From Halorubrum tebenquichense DSM 14210 (GTDB taxonomy: Archaea; Halobacteriota; Halobacteria; Halobacteriales; Haloferacaceae): a DNA stretch of 32,331 nt. This document shows positions 1-9,323 of the stretch, in pieces. How positions within the stretch are numbered: position 1 is the first letter of the stretch; every line of letters begins with the position of its first letter. The notes below the pieces were generated by a model. That model was not told where the DNA came from, ran no database searches, and worked only from the letters and a program-made list of their open reading frames with translations. The stretch is from contig NZ_AOJD01000004.1 in the NCBI RefSeq assembly GCF_000337415.1, positions 1 through 32,331 on the forward strand. Direction: 5' to 3'. The position numbers were made by a program, and so were the translations under genes.

Positions 1-145
1 CGTCTCCCATCGACCGCGCCACCGCGTCGCCGTACCAGCTGTCCGTCGGCTCGCGGGTGAACGTCGCGTCGGGATACACGTCGTGGAGCGCCTCCCAGAC
101 CGTGGTCTTGCCGCTGCCGTCGAGCCCCTCCAGCGTGATCAGCAT
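1..145 (-). CDS. tmk: Thymidylate kinase, N-terminal part (cut by window edge)
   Basis: The first 48 codons of a minus-strand gene are visible. The protein begins [15 protein letters not shown], which carries the P-loop GLDGSGKT at the extreme N terminus, and continues to a TREPTD segment, the arrangement found in thymidylate kinases. The family phosphorylates dTMP to dTDP with ATP in the cytoplasm. A TATA-like AATAAAC (positions 169-175 on the plus strand) lies about 27 nt before the ATG, so the mRNA is probably leaderless. The remainder lies beyond position 1, so length and C-terminal lid cannot be judged. The gene is divergent from the next one. Confidence 0.88.
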   Translation of the reverse strand, partial: MLITLEGLDGSGKTTVWEALHDVYPDATFTREPTDSWYGDAVARSMGD

Positions 146-266
146 GGTGGCGTTCCGCCGCGCCGAGGAATAAACGGCCCGGGTCGCGGCGGGTCCGCTC
201 GGTGTCGCCGCGTCGCGGCGCGACCGACGCCACCTCCTTTTAGTGGCGGCTCCGCGAACCGCCGCC

Positions 267-317
267 ATGGCACTCGATCCGTCGACCGGTCGCGCGCCCG
301 GAGGGACCGAATGGTAG
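267..317 (+). CDS. Possible leaderless mini-ORF (16 codons) before the CorC-like gene
   Basis: A TATA-like element at about 237-243 predicts transcription start near 267, exactly where an ATG opens the frame [16 protein letters not shown] followed by TAG. The stop (315-317) lies just inside the next gene, whose ATG at 311 overlaps the mini-ORF by 7 nt and has its own GGAGG (300-304) inside it. This could be a translated leader peptide coupled to the downstream gene, or chance. The peptide has no recognisable domain. Confidence 0.3.
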   Translation: MALDPSTGRAPGGTEW

Positions 318-1666
318 CGATCGCCGTCTCGCTGTCGCGGGTGGCGGCCGCGCTGGTGCTGGTCGTCCTCAACGGCTTCTTCGTCGCCTCCGAGTTCGCG
401 TTCGTCCGGATCCGCTCGACCTCGGTCGAGGAGATGGTCGAGGACGGGAAGGCGGGCGCGGAGACGCTCCAGGAGGTGATGACCAACCTCGACGACTACC
501 TCGCGGCGACGCAGCTCGGGATCACGCTCGCGTCGCTCGGCCTGGGATGGATCGGCGAGCCCGCCGTCGCGGCGCTGCTCGAACCGGTGCTGGGGCCGCT
601 GCTCCCCGAGAACCTCGTCCACCTCGTCGCGTTCGCGGTCGGCTTCTCGTTCATCACGTTCCTCCACGTCGTCTTCGGCGAACTCGCGCCCAAGACGATC
701 GCCATCGCGCAGGCCGAGCGGATCTCGCTGCTGCTCGCGCCGCCGATGCGGCTCGCGTACCTGGTCTTCGCGCCCGGGATCGCGGTGTTCAACGGCACCG
801 CGAACGCCTTCACGAGCCTGATCGGCATCCCGCCGGCCTCCGAGAGCGACGAGACGCTCGAAGAACGCGAGATCCGGCGCGTGCTGGCCCGCGCCGGCGA
901 GGCGGGCCACGTCGACGAGTCGGAGGTCGCGATGATCGAGGGCGTCTTCGAGCTGGACGACACCGCGGCCCGCGAGCTGATGGTCCCCCGCCCCGACGTC
1001 GTCTCGCTGTCCGCGGACGCGTCGCTCTCGGCGGTCCGCGAGACGATCCTCGCGGCCGGCCACACCCGCTACCCGGTCGTCGCCCGCGACGACGCCGACC
1101 GCGTCGTCGGCTTCGTGGACGTGAAAGACGTGTTGCGCGCGACCGAGGCGGGCGACGACGCCACCGCGGGCGATCTGGCCCGGGAGATCCTCGTCGTCCC
1201 GGAGACGACGAGCGCGAGCGACCTCCTCATCCAGTTCCGCGACGAGCGCCGACAGATGGCGGCCGTCATCGACGAGTGGGGCGCGTTCGAGGGGATCGCG
1301 ACCGTCGAGGACGTCGCCGAGGCGCTCGTCGGCGACCTCCGCGACGAGTTCGACACCCCAGAGCACGACCACACCATCCGCCGGACCGCCGACCGAACCC
1401 ACGAGGCCGACGGCTCCGTCGCGTTGGCGGCCGTCAACGACGCGCTCGGTACCGACCTCGACGGCGACGGCTACGAGACCCTCGGCGGGTTCGTCCTCGA
1501 CGCGATCGGTCGCTCCCCGGAGGTCGGCGACGTCGCCGAGACGGAGGCGTTCGCCTTCGAGGTCACCGCGGTCGACGGCGCGCGCATCTCGACGGTACGC
1601 GTCACGCGGCGCGAGGACGGCGACGGGTCCGCGGACGCCGCCGCCGGCGACGACCCGAACGAGTGA
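311..1666 (+). CDS. CNNM/CorC-type hemolysin-family membrane protein with CBS domains
   Basis: This 451-residue protein has the standard three-part plan of the CNNM/CorB family. An N-terminal DUF21 membrane region (about residues 1-190) contains [25 protein letters not shown] and [12 protein letters not shown] pair (about 215-340) follows, with HTRYPVV and [11 protein letters not shown], and then a C-terminal CorC_HlyC transporter-associated domain (about 350-432, with [14 protein letters not shown]). Family members are linked to Mg2+ or Co2+ transport; the substrate here cannot be read from sequence. The ATG at 311 was chosen over an upstream in-frame ATG at 83 because it opens directly into the first membrane helix and has GGAGG at 300-304. 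The last 15 residues are an acidic Ala/Asp/Gly tail. Confidence 0.9.
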   Translation: MVAIAVSLSRVAAALVLVVLNGFFVASEFAFVRIRSTSVEEMVEDGKAGAETLQEVMTNLDDYLAATQLGITLASLGLGWIGEPAVAALLEPVLGPLLPENLVHLVAFAVGFSFITFLHVVFGELAPKTIAIAQAERISLLLAPPMRLAYLVFAPGIAVFNGTANAFTSLIGIPPASESDETLEEREIRRVLARAGEAGHVDESEVAMIEGVFELDDTAARELMVPRPDVVSLSADASLSAVRETILAAGHTRYPVVARDDADRVVGFVDVKDVLRATEAGDDATAGDLAREILVVPETTSASDLLIQFRDERRQMAAVIDEWGAFEGIATVEDVAEALVGDLRDEFDTPEHDHTIRRTADRTHEADGSVALAAVNDALGTDLDGDGYETLGGFVLDAIGRSPEVGDVAETEAFAFEVTAVDGARISTVRVTRREDGDGSADAAAGDDPNE

Positions 1667-1708
1667 CGCGACGCGAGCGTTTTTCACCCGCGGGCGCGAC
1701 CGGCCCCC

Positions 1709-2578
1709 ATGGTCGACCGAATCTGTGTCCCCACCGACGGCAGCGACGCGGCCGCGGCGGCCCTCGATCACGCCCTCGCCGTCGCCGCCGACCACGGCGC
1801 GACCGTCCACCTCGTCCACGTCGCGGACACGACCCGCGACAGCGTGACGCGGATCGGCGGCGACGTGGTGGACGTGCTCGAACGCGAGGGCGAGTCGATC
1901 GTCGCGGACGCGGCCGCCCGCGCCGCCGACCGCGGCGTCGCCACGGAGACGGCGGTCCGACAGGGCGGCGTCCCGGAGACGGTCGCCGCGTACGCCGCGG
2001 AGGCCGACGCCGACCTCCTCGTCATGTCGACGCGCGGCCGGCAGGGCGTCGAACGGCTCGTCGGCAGCACGACAGAGCGCGTCGTCAGGCAGTCCTCGGT
2101 GCCGGTGTTGGCCCTCCGTTCGGGCGACGACGAGACCGCGTACCCGTACGAGGACGTGGTGGTGCCGACCGACGGCAGCGCGGCGGCGACCGCGGCGCTC
2201 GACCGGGCGATCCCGATCGCGGAGCGCGCGGGCGCGACGGTCCACGTCCTCTCCGTCGTCGCCACCGGCGGGATCGGCGTCGGCGACTACGTCGACGCGG
2301 ACGTCCTCTCCGAGTACGCCGACGACGAGGTCGCCGAAGGCGTCGAGCGGGTCGAGGCCGCCGGGGTCGCGGCGGTCGGTGCCGTCGAGGTCGCCCCCTC
2401 GGCCCCGCGCGGCATCCGCGCGTACGTCGAGGAGCACGGCGTCGACCTCGTGGCGATGGGCACCCACGGCCGGACCGGCGTGAGCCGGTACCTGCTGGGG
2501 AGCGTCGCCGAGCGCGCCCTGCGGACCGTCCCCGTGCCGGTGTTGACCGTCCCGGCGACCGAGGCGGACGAGGAGTGA
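1709..2578 (+). CDS. Tandem UspA-domain universal stress protein
   Basis: The 289-residue protein consists of two consecutive UspA domains (about 1-145 and 147-286). Each opens with VPTDGS and closes with the nucleotide-binding signature: [20 protein letters not shown] in the first and [20 protein letters not shown] in the second, so both look able to bind ATP. A T-rich box (GTTTTTCAC, about 1679-1687) lies 25-29 nt before the ATG and supports a leaderless start. It follows the CorC-like gene by 42 nt but has its own promoter-like box. Usp proteins are cytoplasmic stress-related nucleotide binders whose specific role cannot be assigned from sequence. Confidence 0.92.
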   Translation: MVDRICVPTDGSDAAAAALDHALAVAADHGATVHLVHVADTTRDSVTRIGGDVVDVLEREGESIVADAAARAADRGVATETAVRQGGVPETVAAYAAEADADLLVMSTRGRQGVERLVGSTTERVVRQSSVPVLALRSGDDETAYPYEDVVVPTDGSAAATAALDRAIPIAERAGATVHVLSVVATGGIGVGDYVDADVLSEYADDEVAEGVERVEAAGVAAVGAVEVAPSAPRGIRAYVEEHGVDLVAMGTHGRTGVSRYLLGSVAERALRTVPVPVLTVPATEADEE

Positions 2579-2686
2579 TCCGCCCGCGCCGTCGCCTGCG
2601 GTCGACGGGTACTGATCCGCTCGCGCCGTCGCCCGCGCGTCAGACACCGCGGTAGGTTTACGGGCTTGCCACGCGACGTGGATCGC

Positions 2687-3583
2687 ATGAAAGTACTGGT
2701 AGCCGGCGGGACCGGATTCATCGGGTCGTACCTCTGTGGCGCGCTCGCCGAGGACGACCACGCGGTGACCGCGCTCTCCCGCTCGCCCGAGGAGACGCCG
2801 GAGGGAGTGACGGGCGTCAGCGGCGACGTGACTGACTACGGCTCCATCGAATCGGCCGTCGAGGGCCACGACGCGGTCGTGAATCTGGTCGCGCTCTCGC
2901 CGCTGTTCGAACCGGAGGGCGGCAATCGCATGCACGACCGGATCCACCGCGGCGGGACCGAGAACCTCGTCCGCGCGGCCGAGGACGGCGGCGTCGAGCG
3001 GTTCGTCCAGCTGAGCGCGCTCGGCGCGGACCCGAACGGCGACACCGCTTACATCCGCTCGAAGGGCGAGGCGGAGTCGATCGTCCGCGAGAGCGACCTC
3101 GACTGGGCGATCTTCCGCCCGTCGGTCGTCTTCGGCGAGGGCGGCGAGTTCGTCTCGTTCACCAAGCGGCTGAAGGGGATGTTCGCGCCCGGCGTCCCGC
3201 TGTACCCGCTTCCCGGCGGCGGCAAGACGCGGTTCCAGCCGATCCACGTCGAGGATCTGGTCCCAATGATCGCCGCGGCGGTGACCGACGAGGAGCACGT
3301 CGGCGAGACCTACGAGATCGGCGGCCCGGAGGTGCTGACGCTCCGGCAGGTGACGGATCTCGTCTACGAGGCCGAGAAGAAGGGCGTCACCATCCTCCCG
3401 CTTCCCATGCCGCTGGCGAAGATCGGGCTCTCCGTGCTGGGCGCGGTCCCCGGCTTCCCGATGGGGCCGGACCAGTACCGCTCGCTGAAGTTCGACAACA
3501 CGACCGCCGACAACGACGTCGGGGCGTTCGGCGTCGACGCCGCCGAACTGACGACGCTCGGCGAGCACTTGGGGGTGCGATGA
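2687..3583 (+). CDS. NAD(P)-binding atypical SDR / epimerase-like protein (NDUFA9-like)
   Basis: The 298-residue protein begins [16 protein letters not shown], the Rossmann nucleotide motif GxxGxxG, and has the YxxxK pair in [11 protein letters not shown]. Together with VVNLVAL and the later PIHVEDL segment, this is typical of atypical short-chain dehydrogenases related to the complex I subunit NDUFA9. The family includes both enzymes and cofactor-binding scaffold proteins, so no reaction is assigned. The ATG at 2687 is preferred to one at 2666 because a TATA-like GTTTAC (2656-2661) lies about 28 nt before it and the Rossmann strand starts at once. Confidence 0.88.
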   Translation: MKVLVAGGTGFIGSYLCGALAEDDHAVTALSRSPEETPEGVTGVSGDVTDYGSIESAVEGHDAVVNLVALSPLFEPEGGNRMHDRIHRGGTENLVRAAEDGGVERFVQLSALGADPNGDTAYIRSKGEAESIVRESDLDWAIFRPSVVFGEGGEFVSFTKRLKGMFAPGVPLYPLPGGGKTRFQPIHVEDLVPMIAAAVTDEEHVGETYEIGGPEVLTLRQVTDLVYEAEKKGVTILPLPMPLAKIGLSVLGAVPGFPMGPDQYRSLKFDNTTADNDVGAFGVDAAELTTLGEHLGVR

Positions 3584-3619
3584 CCGGGGGATCGCCCCGA
3601 ACGTGTCAACTGGACTAAT

Positions 3620-3690
3620 ATCACCGATGGTAATGGCAACCGAAGGCTTATATACGAGATCGCGTTCTGTTCACGTCAAACGCGGAGGGA
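3620..3690 (+). promoter_or_regulatory. cetZ1 promoter, Shine-Dalgarno and candidate operator
   Basis: A strong archaeal promoter precedes cetZ1: CGAAGG followed by CTTATATA (3648-3655) fits BRE plus TATA. It predicts a start near 3678-3682 and a short leader that holds GGAGGGA (3684-3690), 7 nt before the ATG. Upstream, 3620-3634 is an imperfect dyad (AT-ACC-GGT-AT halves) that could be an operator. The promoter is well supported; the operator is only a suggestion. Confidence 0.65.
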
Positions 3691-3697
3691 GCACACG

Positions 3698-4876
3698 ATG
3701 AAACTCGCAATGATCGGATTCGGACAGGCGGGGGGTAAAGTCGTCGACAAGTTCTTGGAGTACGATAAGCGGACGGGCTCCGAGATAGTTCGGGCCGCAG
3801 CGGCCGTTAACACGGCGAAGGCGGACCTCATGGGGCTCGAACACATCGCCGAGGACCAGCGCGTCCTCATCGGCCAGTCCCGGGTGAAGGGCCACGGCGT
3901 GGGCGCGGACAACGAACTGGGCGCGGAGATCGCGGAAGAGGACATCGACGAGGTCCAGGGCGCGATCGACTCGATCCCGGTCCACGAGGTGGACGCGTTC
4001 CTCGTCGTCGCCGGGCTCGGCGGCGGGACCGGCTCCGGCGGCGCGCCGGTGCTGGCGAAACACCTCAAGCGGATCTACACCGAGCCGGTGTACGGGCTGG
4101 GGATCCTGCCGGGCAGCGACGAGGGCGGCATTTACACCCTCAACGCGGCCCGCTCGTTCCAGACGTTCGTCCGCGAGGTGGACAACCTGATGGTGTTCGA
4201 CAACGACGCCTGGCGGAAGACCGGCGAGTCCGTCCAGGGCGGCTACGAGGAGATCAACGAGGAGATCGTCCGGCGGTTCGGCATCCTGTTCGGCGCGGGC
4301 GAGATCCAGCAGGGTCAGGAGGTCGCGGAGAGCGTCGTCGACTCCTCGGAGATCATCAACACCCTCTCCGGGGGCGGCGTCTCGACGGTCGGCTACGCCG
4401 AGGAGGAGGTCGAGGAGCGCTCCTCCGGCGGGCTGCTCTCGCGGCTCCGCGACGACGGCGACGACGAGGAGCTCGACAGCGCCCACACCACGAACCGGAT
4501 CACCAGCCTCGTGCGCAAGGCGGCGCTGGGGCGGCTCACGCTCCCCTGTGAGATCGAGGGCGCGGAGCGCGCGCTGCTCGTGCTCGCCGGCCCGCCGGAG
4601 TACCTCAACCGGAAGGGCATCGAGCGCGGCCGCAAGTGGCTCGAAGAGCAGACCGGCTCGATGGAGGTCCGCGGCGGGGACTACCCGTACCGCGGCGCGG
4701 GCTTCGTCGCGACCGTCATCCTGCTCGCGGGCGTCACGAACGTCCCGCGGATCAAGGAGCTCCAGCAGGTCGCCATCGAGGCGCAGGACAACTTAGACGA
4801 GATCCGCGAGGAGAGCGACGAGAACCTCGACGAGCTCGTCAGCGACGACAGCGACGAGCTGGAGTCCCTGTTCTAA
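3698..4876 (+). CDS. cetZ1: Tubulin-like cell-shape protein CetZ1
   Basis: The 392-residue protein is a tubulin/FtsZ-superfamily GTPase of the haloarchaeal CetZ group. The N terminus has the first nucleotide loop (GFGQAGGK, residues 7-14), the tubulin signature GGGTGSG sits at 108-114, and the T7-like LPGSDEGGIYTLNAARS region follows. A variable acidic loop lies at about 245-275. The C-terminal domain ends in an acidic tail finishing ELESLF. From memory, the sequence is very close to Haloferax volcanii CetZ1, which is required for rod-shape development and motility and assembles at the envelope. The start is fixed by GGAGGGA at 3684-3690 and a clear TATA box. It is followed after 18 nt by cofC, so the two may be co-transcribed. 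Confidence 0.95.
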   Translation: MKLAMIGFGQAGGKVVDKFLEYDKRTGSEIVRAAAAVNTAKADLMGLEHIAEDQRVLIGQSRVKGHGVGADNELGAEIAEEDIDEVQGAIDSIPVHEVDAFLVVAGLGGGTGSGGAPVLAKHLKRIYTEPVYGLGILPGSDEGGIYTLNAARSFQTFVREVDNLMVFDNDAWRKTGESVQGGYEEINEEIVRRFGILFGAGEIQQGQEVAESVVDSSEIINTLSGGGVSTVGYAEEEVEERSSGGLLSRLRDDGDDEELDSAHTTNRITSLVRKAALGRLTLPCEIEGAERALLVLAGPPEYLNRKGIERGRKWLEEQTGSMEVRGGDYPYRGAGFVATVILLAGVTNVPRIKELQQVAIEAQDNLDEIREESDENLDELVSDDSDELESLF

Positions 4877-4894
4877 GGGTCGCCGTCGCTCGCG

Positions 4895-5554
4895 ATGGAG
4901 GTCATCGTTCCCTTTTCGACCGACCGGCCGAAGTCGCGGCTCGCCGACGTGCTCTCGCCCGACGAGCGACGCGCGTTCGCGCGAGCGATGCTGACGGACG
5001 TGCTGGAGTCGATCGTCGCCGCCGGCGGCGAGCCGCGGGTCCTCGCGACCGACGCGGTCGACGTCGACCGGACGGTGACCGTCGACGACCGCCCGCTGAC
5101 CGACGCCGTGAACGCGGCGCTGGACGAGCACTTCGAGACCGCCGCGGCCGGCGACGCCGAGACCGACCGGTCGCACGACCCGGTCGCCGTCGTGATGGCG
5201 GACCTCGCGCTGGCGACCCCGGCGGCGATCGACCGGCTGTTCGCGGCCGGGTGCGACGCCGACGTGGCGGTCGCGCCGGGTCGGGGCGGCGGCACGAACG
5301 CGTTCGTCGCCTCGCATCCCGCGTTCCGGGTCGACTACCACGGCGCGTCGTACCTCGACCACCGAGAAATCGCGGCCGAGGTCGGCGCGGCGTTCGTCGC
5401 GGTCGACTCCCGCCGGCTCGGCACCGACGTCGACGAGGCCGACGACCTCGCGGAGGTGCTGATCCACGGCGAGGGGCGGGCGGCGAGGTGGCTCCGCGAG
5501 GCCGGCTTCGTCCTCGACGCGTCCGGCGGGCGCGTGGGGGCGGTCCGGGAGTGA
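4895..5554 (+). CDS. cofC: 2-phospho-L-lactate guanylyltransferase (F420 synthesis)
   Basis: The 219-residue protein matches CofC, the nucleotidyltransferase that joins 2-phospholactate (or a related C3 acid) to GTP to give the activated precursor of the F420 side chain. Visible family features are the N-terminal [21 protein letters not shown] (sugar-nucleotidyltransferase-like loop), VVMADLAL in the central strand, the glycine-rich GRGGGTNAF and the DVDEADDL region near the end. It starts 18 nt after cetZ1 and precedes cofG. Grouping with cofG supports the assignment. Confidence 0.92.
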   Translation: MEVIVPFSTDRPKSRLADVLSPDERRAFARAMLTDVLESIVAAGGEPRVLATDAVDVDRTVTVDDRPLTDAVNAALDEHFETAAAGDAETDRSHDPVAVVMADLALATPAAIDRLFAAGCDADVAVAPGRGGGTNAFVASHPAFRVDYHGASYLDHREIAAEVGAAFVAVDSRRLGTDVDEADDLAEVLIHGEGRAARWLREAGFVLDASGGRVGAVRE

Positions 5555-5629
5555 GACGCCAGCGCGGTCGAGCGATCGAAAGCGGTCGGCGACCGGAAGC
5601 GATCGAAAGCGGTCGCTCCCCCGGACCGC
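5540..5629. repeat. Nested direct and inverted repeats at the cofC-cofG junction
   Basis: An 18-bp direct repeat, AGCGATCGAAAGCGGTCG, occurs at 5571-5588 and again at 5598-5615. Both copies lie inside a 9-bp inverted repeat, GCGGTCCGG (5540-5548) and CCGGACCGC (5621-5629). The left arm lies in the last codons of cofC. The set could fold into a structure at the end of the cofC mRNA or simply be a local duplication. Confidence 0.6.
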
Positions 5630-5699
5630 GCTCAGCGATACCAGATCCGGTTACGTCAGGGGATCCGCAACCGCGATCCTTTTTGATCGCCGCCCGCGA

Positions 5700-6872
5700 G
5701 TGACGGCCGTGTTCGCCGGGGCCGACGCGTACGACCTCGACGTCGCGGTCGCCGAGCGGGACGTCGAGCGACTGCTCTCGGTCGGGCCCGACGACGTCGA
5801 CACCGCGGATCGGCTCACGTTCGCGCGCAACGTCTTCATTCCGCTGACCACGGCGTGCCGGTACACCTGTACGTACTGTACCTACTACGACGTGCCGGGC
5901 GAGGCGTCGCTGTTGTCGCCCGAGGAGGTGCGCGAGCGGTGTCGCGTCGGGGCCGACGCCGGCTGTACGGAGGCGCTTTTCACCTTCGGCGACGAGCCCG
6001 ACGCGCGGTACACCGCGGTCCACGAGACGCTCGCCGAGTGGGGGTTCGAGTCGATCCACGACTACCTCTATCGGGCCTGCGAGATCGCCTTGGAGGAGGG
6101 GCTGCTCCCGCACTCGAACCCGGGCGATCTCACCGAGGCGCAGTTCGCCGCCCTCCGCGAGGTGAACGCGTCGATGGGCGTCATGCTGGAGACGACCGCC
6201 GACGTCGACGCGCACTCGGGCGGCCGCCGGAAGACGCCGGGCCAGCGGCTCAACACGATCCGCGCGGCTGGCCGGCAGGGCGTCCCGTTCACCACGGGAA
6301 TCCTCGTCGGCATCGGCGAGGAGTGGCGGGACCGCGCCGAGAGCCTGCTCGCGATCCGGGCGCTCCACGAGCGGCACGGCCACGTCCAGGAGGTGATCGT
6401 CCAGAACGTCGTCCCCAACGAGCGCTCCGACTTCCCGAAGCCGGACCTCGCGACGATGCGCCGGGTCGTCGCCATGGCGCGCGCGGCGCTGCCCGAGGAG
6501 GTGTCCGTTCAGGTCCCGCCGAACCTCTCGCCGGCGGCCGAGCTGGTCGACTGCGGGGTCGACGACCTCGGCGGCGTCTCGCCGGTGACGGACGACTACA
6601 TCAACCCCGCCTACGAGTGGCCGGACCTCCGCGAACTCGAAGCCGTGGCCGACGCCGGCGGCGTGCCGCTCCGCGAGCGACTCCCCACCTACGCCCGATA
6701 CCTCCCCGACGAGTGCCGGCCCGCGGGCGTCGCCCCCGCGCGGGACCCTGACGGCCGCGAGGCGTGGATCCCCGCGGCAGTCCGCGAGCGGATCGCCGAC
6801 GGCGACGTCCACGGGCGGCGGCTGCGCGCGGTCGCCCGCGGCGACGGCCCGCTGGCGGTCCGGAGCGACTGA
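5700..6872 (+). CDS. cofG: FO synthase subunit 1, radical SAM (7,8-didemethyl-8-hydroxy-5-deazariboflavin synthase)
   Basis: The 390-residue protein is a radical SAM enzyme with the cluster motif C53-x3-C57-x2-C60 (TACRYTCTYCTYYD). The following FTFGDEPDARY, the HSNPGDLT segment and the MGVMLETTADVDAHSGGRRKTPGQRL region are characteristic of CofG, which together with CofH builds the deazaflavin chromophore FO of coenzyme F420. CofH is not in this window. Start choice is uncertain: GTG at 5700 gives the full frame, but a T-rich box (about 5679-5685) lies closer to the leaderless spacing for the in-frame GTG at 5709, which would remove three residues. Confidence 0.94.
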   Translation: MTAVFAGADAYDLDVAVAERDVERLLSVGPDDVDTADRLTFARNVFIPLTTACRYTCTYCTYYDVPGEASLLSPEEVRERCRVGADAGCTEALFTFGDEPDARYTAVHETLAEWGFESIHDYLYRACEIALEEGLLPHSNPGDLTEAQFAALREVNASMGVMLETTADVDAHSGGRRKTPGQRLNTIRAAGRQGVPFTTGILVGIGEEWRDRAESLLAIRALHERHGHVQEVIVQNVVPNERSDFPKPDLATMRRVVAMARAALPEEVSVQVPPNLSPAAELVDCGVDDLGGVSPVTDDYINPAYEWPDLRELEAVADAGGVPLRERLPTYARYLPDECRPAGVAPARDPDGREAWIPAAVRERIADGDVHGRRLRAVARGDGPLAVRSD

Positions 6873-6968
6873 CTCGGCGAGAGACCGCCTCGAATCTCGC
6901 GGACGCACCGGAAGTAAACAACCGCGCGGTCAGTAGCTTCTTTAAATAGTCTCGTGAATGGGCGGGTG

Positions 6969-7826
6969 ATGAATCCCTCACAACTCGACGCGATCACGAA
7001 CGCGGTCGACGTGGCGGCGATCGCGGGGACGCTGATCCGGTTCGTCGCCGGCTTCGTGGCCGTGCTGTTGCTCGGGAAGTACGTGCTCATTCCGGGGCTC
7101 CGGCGGGTCGTCAGATCGCGCGGGTTCGACGAGGCGGTGTTGAGCCTCGGGACGAACGTGCTCAACGCCGTCGTCTGGGTCGCGGCGGTCGCCATCGGGT
7201 TTGCCGTGGCCGGCTACGGCGCGTTCCTCTCGGCGTTCGCCGTCTTCGGCGGCGCGCTCGCGCTCGCGGTCGGCTTCGCCGCGCAGGACCTGCTCGGCAA
7301 CTTCGTCGCCGGCGTGTTCATCCTGAAGGACAAGCCGTTCGAGGTCGGCGACTGGATCGAGTGGGACGGCAACAGCGGTCGCGTCGAGGAGATCGACCTG
7401 CGGGTCTCGCGGATCCGGACCTTCGACAACGAACTCATCACCGTGCCCAACGGCGACCTGGCGAACAACGCGGTGACGAACCCGGTCGCGTACGACACGC
7501 TCCGCCAGAAGTTCGTCTTCGGGATCGGCTACGACGACGACATCGGCGAGGCGACCGACATCATCGTCGAGAAGGCGGAAGCGCACGAGGAGATCCTCGA
7601 CGACCCGGGCGTGTCCGTCCGGGTCACCGAACTCGGCGACTCGGCGGTCGGCCTCCAGTCGCGCTGGTGGATCGACGACCCCGACCGCGGCGACTTCGTC
7701 CGGGTGCGCTCCGAGTACGTCACCGCGGTGAAGGAGGCGTTCGACGACGCCGGCATCGACATGCCGTACGTCCACCGGCAGCTCACCGGGAGCGTCGAAG
7801 TGCTCGAATCGGTCGCCGACGAGTAG
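6969..7826 (+). CDS. MscS-family mechanosensitive channel
   Basis: The 285-residue membrane protein has about three N-terminal helices. The pore-lining helix is rich in Gly and Ala (GALALAVGFAAQDLLGNFVAGVFI), followed directly by the MscS beta domain hallmark FEVGDWIEW, then VEEIDLRVSRIRTFDNELITVPNGDLANNAVTN. The C-terminal soluble domain follows. The family releases solutes on hypo-osmotic shock, or conducts ions under tension. In-frame GTG codons exist at 6954 and 6966, but the ATG at 6969 is preferred because a TTTAAATAG box (6940-6948) lies 25 nt upstream, the normal leaderless spacing. Confidence 0.92.
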   Translation: MNPSQLDAITNAVDVAAIAGTLIRFVAGFVAVLLLGKYVLIPGLRRVVRSRGFDEAVLSLGTNVLNAVVWVAAVAIGFAVAGYGAFLSAFAVFGGALALAVGFAAQDLLGNFVAGVFILKDKPFEVGDWIEWDGNSGRVEEIDLRVSRIRTFDNELITVPNGDLANNAVTNPVAYDTLRQKFVFGIGYDDDIGEATDIIVEKAEAHEEILDDPGVSVRVTELGDSAVGLQSRWWIDDPDRGDFVRVRSEYVTAVKEAFDDAGIDMPYVHRQLTGSVEVLESVADE

Positions 7827-7871
7827 GCGTCTGCGCGAGCGACCCGGTTGCGGGCTCGCCGCCGCCCGGGT

Positions 7872-9323
7872 TCACCCGGCCTCTTTCTCGCCGTCGCCTC
7901 CACCCGGCCTGTACTGCCGGCTGACCGCCTGCCAGCGGTTCGACCGGAACCGGTAGCCGTTCAGCCCGGCGGGCACGAGCTTCTCGGCCACCAGCGCGAC
8001 GTAGAGGCCGCCGACCCCGAGCGGCGTCGCGAGCCCGACCAGCGCGGCCGGGAGCGCGACGGCGTACAGCCCGATCATGGAGGCGACGAACGGCCAGCGC
8101 GTGTCCCCCGCACCGCGGAGCGAGCCGGTGATCGACCCGTCGATCCCGAGCGGGACCGCCGACACCGCGGCCGCGACGACGAACGCCGCGGTTGCGCTCA
8201 CCGCCGCCGGGTCGTCGACGAACGCCCCGGCGATCGGGGTCGCGGCGGCGATCACCGCGGCCGACGCGAGGACGTAGACGACCGCCGACAGCGCGATCAC
8301 GTCGCGGCCGTACGCCGTGGCGAGCGTCTCCTCGCCGGAGCCGAGCCGCTGGCCGACGAGCGTGCTCGCGGCGATGGAGAACCCCCAGCTGAAGCTGCCG
8401 AGCAGCGCCCGCACCCGGCGGCCGACCTCCAGGGCGGCGACGACCGCCTCGCCGAACGACGAGGCGACCCACAACAGCGGGAAGACGACGAGCCCCTCCG
8501 CGACCCGGCGCGCGATCAGCGGCGCGGACACCCGGAGGAGTTGCCGGGAGAGGCCGAGGTCGAGCCACGGCCCGGAGCGGCCGACCGGGACCGGCGACGC
8601 GCCGCGGCCGAAGTACGACCGCCCGGTCATCCCCCACGCGAGCACGAGCCCGACGGCGGCGATGGAGAGCGCGGTGCCGAGCCCCGCGCCGAACACGCCC
8701 AGCCCGGCTCCGAGGACGAGCCACGCCGTGAGGACGACGTTCAACAGCGCGCCCCCGGCGCGCGCGACCATCGGCGTGCGGGTGTCGCCGACGCCGGCGT
8801 ACGTCCGGCTCGCGATCATGTTGAAGAACTCGAAGGCGAGCGCGGGGGCCGTGACGACGAGGTAGGTCGTCCCCGCCGACAGCGCCGCCCCCTCGCCGCC
8901 TACGAGCGCGATCAGCCGCTCCGCGCCGAGGACGTACCCCGCGACGATCGGCGCGACGAGCAGTCCGGCGACGATGAGCGACTGCTTGACCACCAGCCCC
9001 GCGCGGCCGCGCTCGTCGCCGCCGTAGTTCTGGGAGACGAGCGAGACGGTCCCCCCCGCGAGCCCGATGGAGACGAACTTCGCGAGCTGCCAGAACGCGA
9101 ACGCGTAGCCGAGGCCGGCGACCGCGGAGACCCCCATGGCATAGCCGATCACCGCGAGGTCCACGGTGTTCTTCGACATGATCGCGAACCCGGTGACGAT
9201 CCGGGGCCACGCCAGCCCCATCGTCTCGTCGAGCCGCGACCGGTCGATGACGCCGGCGCGGTGGAGCGCGCCCGCGACCGCCTCGGCGACGCGGGCGACG
9301 CCGCGCCGGAGCCGGGATAGCAT
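7872..9323 (-). CDS. MATE-family multidrug/cation efflux transporter
   Basis: The 483-residue protein has about 12 hydrophobic helices in two homologous halves, the length and pattern of MATE (NorM/DinF-like) exporters, which use Na+ or H+ gradients. Recognisable pieces are GLAWPRIVTGFAIMSKNTVD near the N terminus, GVGDTRTPM closing the first half and, in the second half, GSLRGAGDTRWPF. The ATG at 9323 is chosen over one at 9389 because the extra 22 residues are Pro/Arg-rich and unlike a membrane protein start. It converges with the MscS gene and diverges from thiE. The substrate is unknown. Confidence 0.9.
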   Translation of the reverse strand: MLSRLRRGVARVAEAVAGALHRAGVIDRSRLDETMGLAWPRIVTGFAIMSKNTVDLAVIGYAMGVSAVAGLGYAFAFWQLAKFVSIGLAGGTVSLVSQNYGGDERGRAGLVVKQSLIVAGLLVAPIVAGYVLGAERLIALVGGEGAALSAGTTYLVVTAPALAFEFFNMIASRTYAGVGDTRTPMVARAGGALLNVVLTAWLVLGAGLGVFGAGLGTALSIAAVGLVLAWGMTGRSYFGRGASPVPVGRSGPWLDLGLSRQLLRVSAPLIARRVAEGLVVFPLLWVASSFGEAVVAALEVGRRVRALLGSFSWGFSIAASTLVGQRLGSGEETLATAYGRDVIALSAVVYVLASAAVIAAATPIAGAFVDDPAAVSATAAFVVAAAVSAVPLGIDGSITGSLRGAGDTRWPFVASMIGLYAVALPAALVGLATPLGVGGLYVALVAEKLVPAGLNGYRFRSNRWQAVSRQYRPGGGDGEKEAG

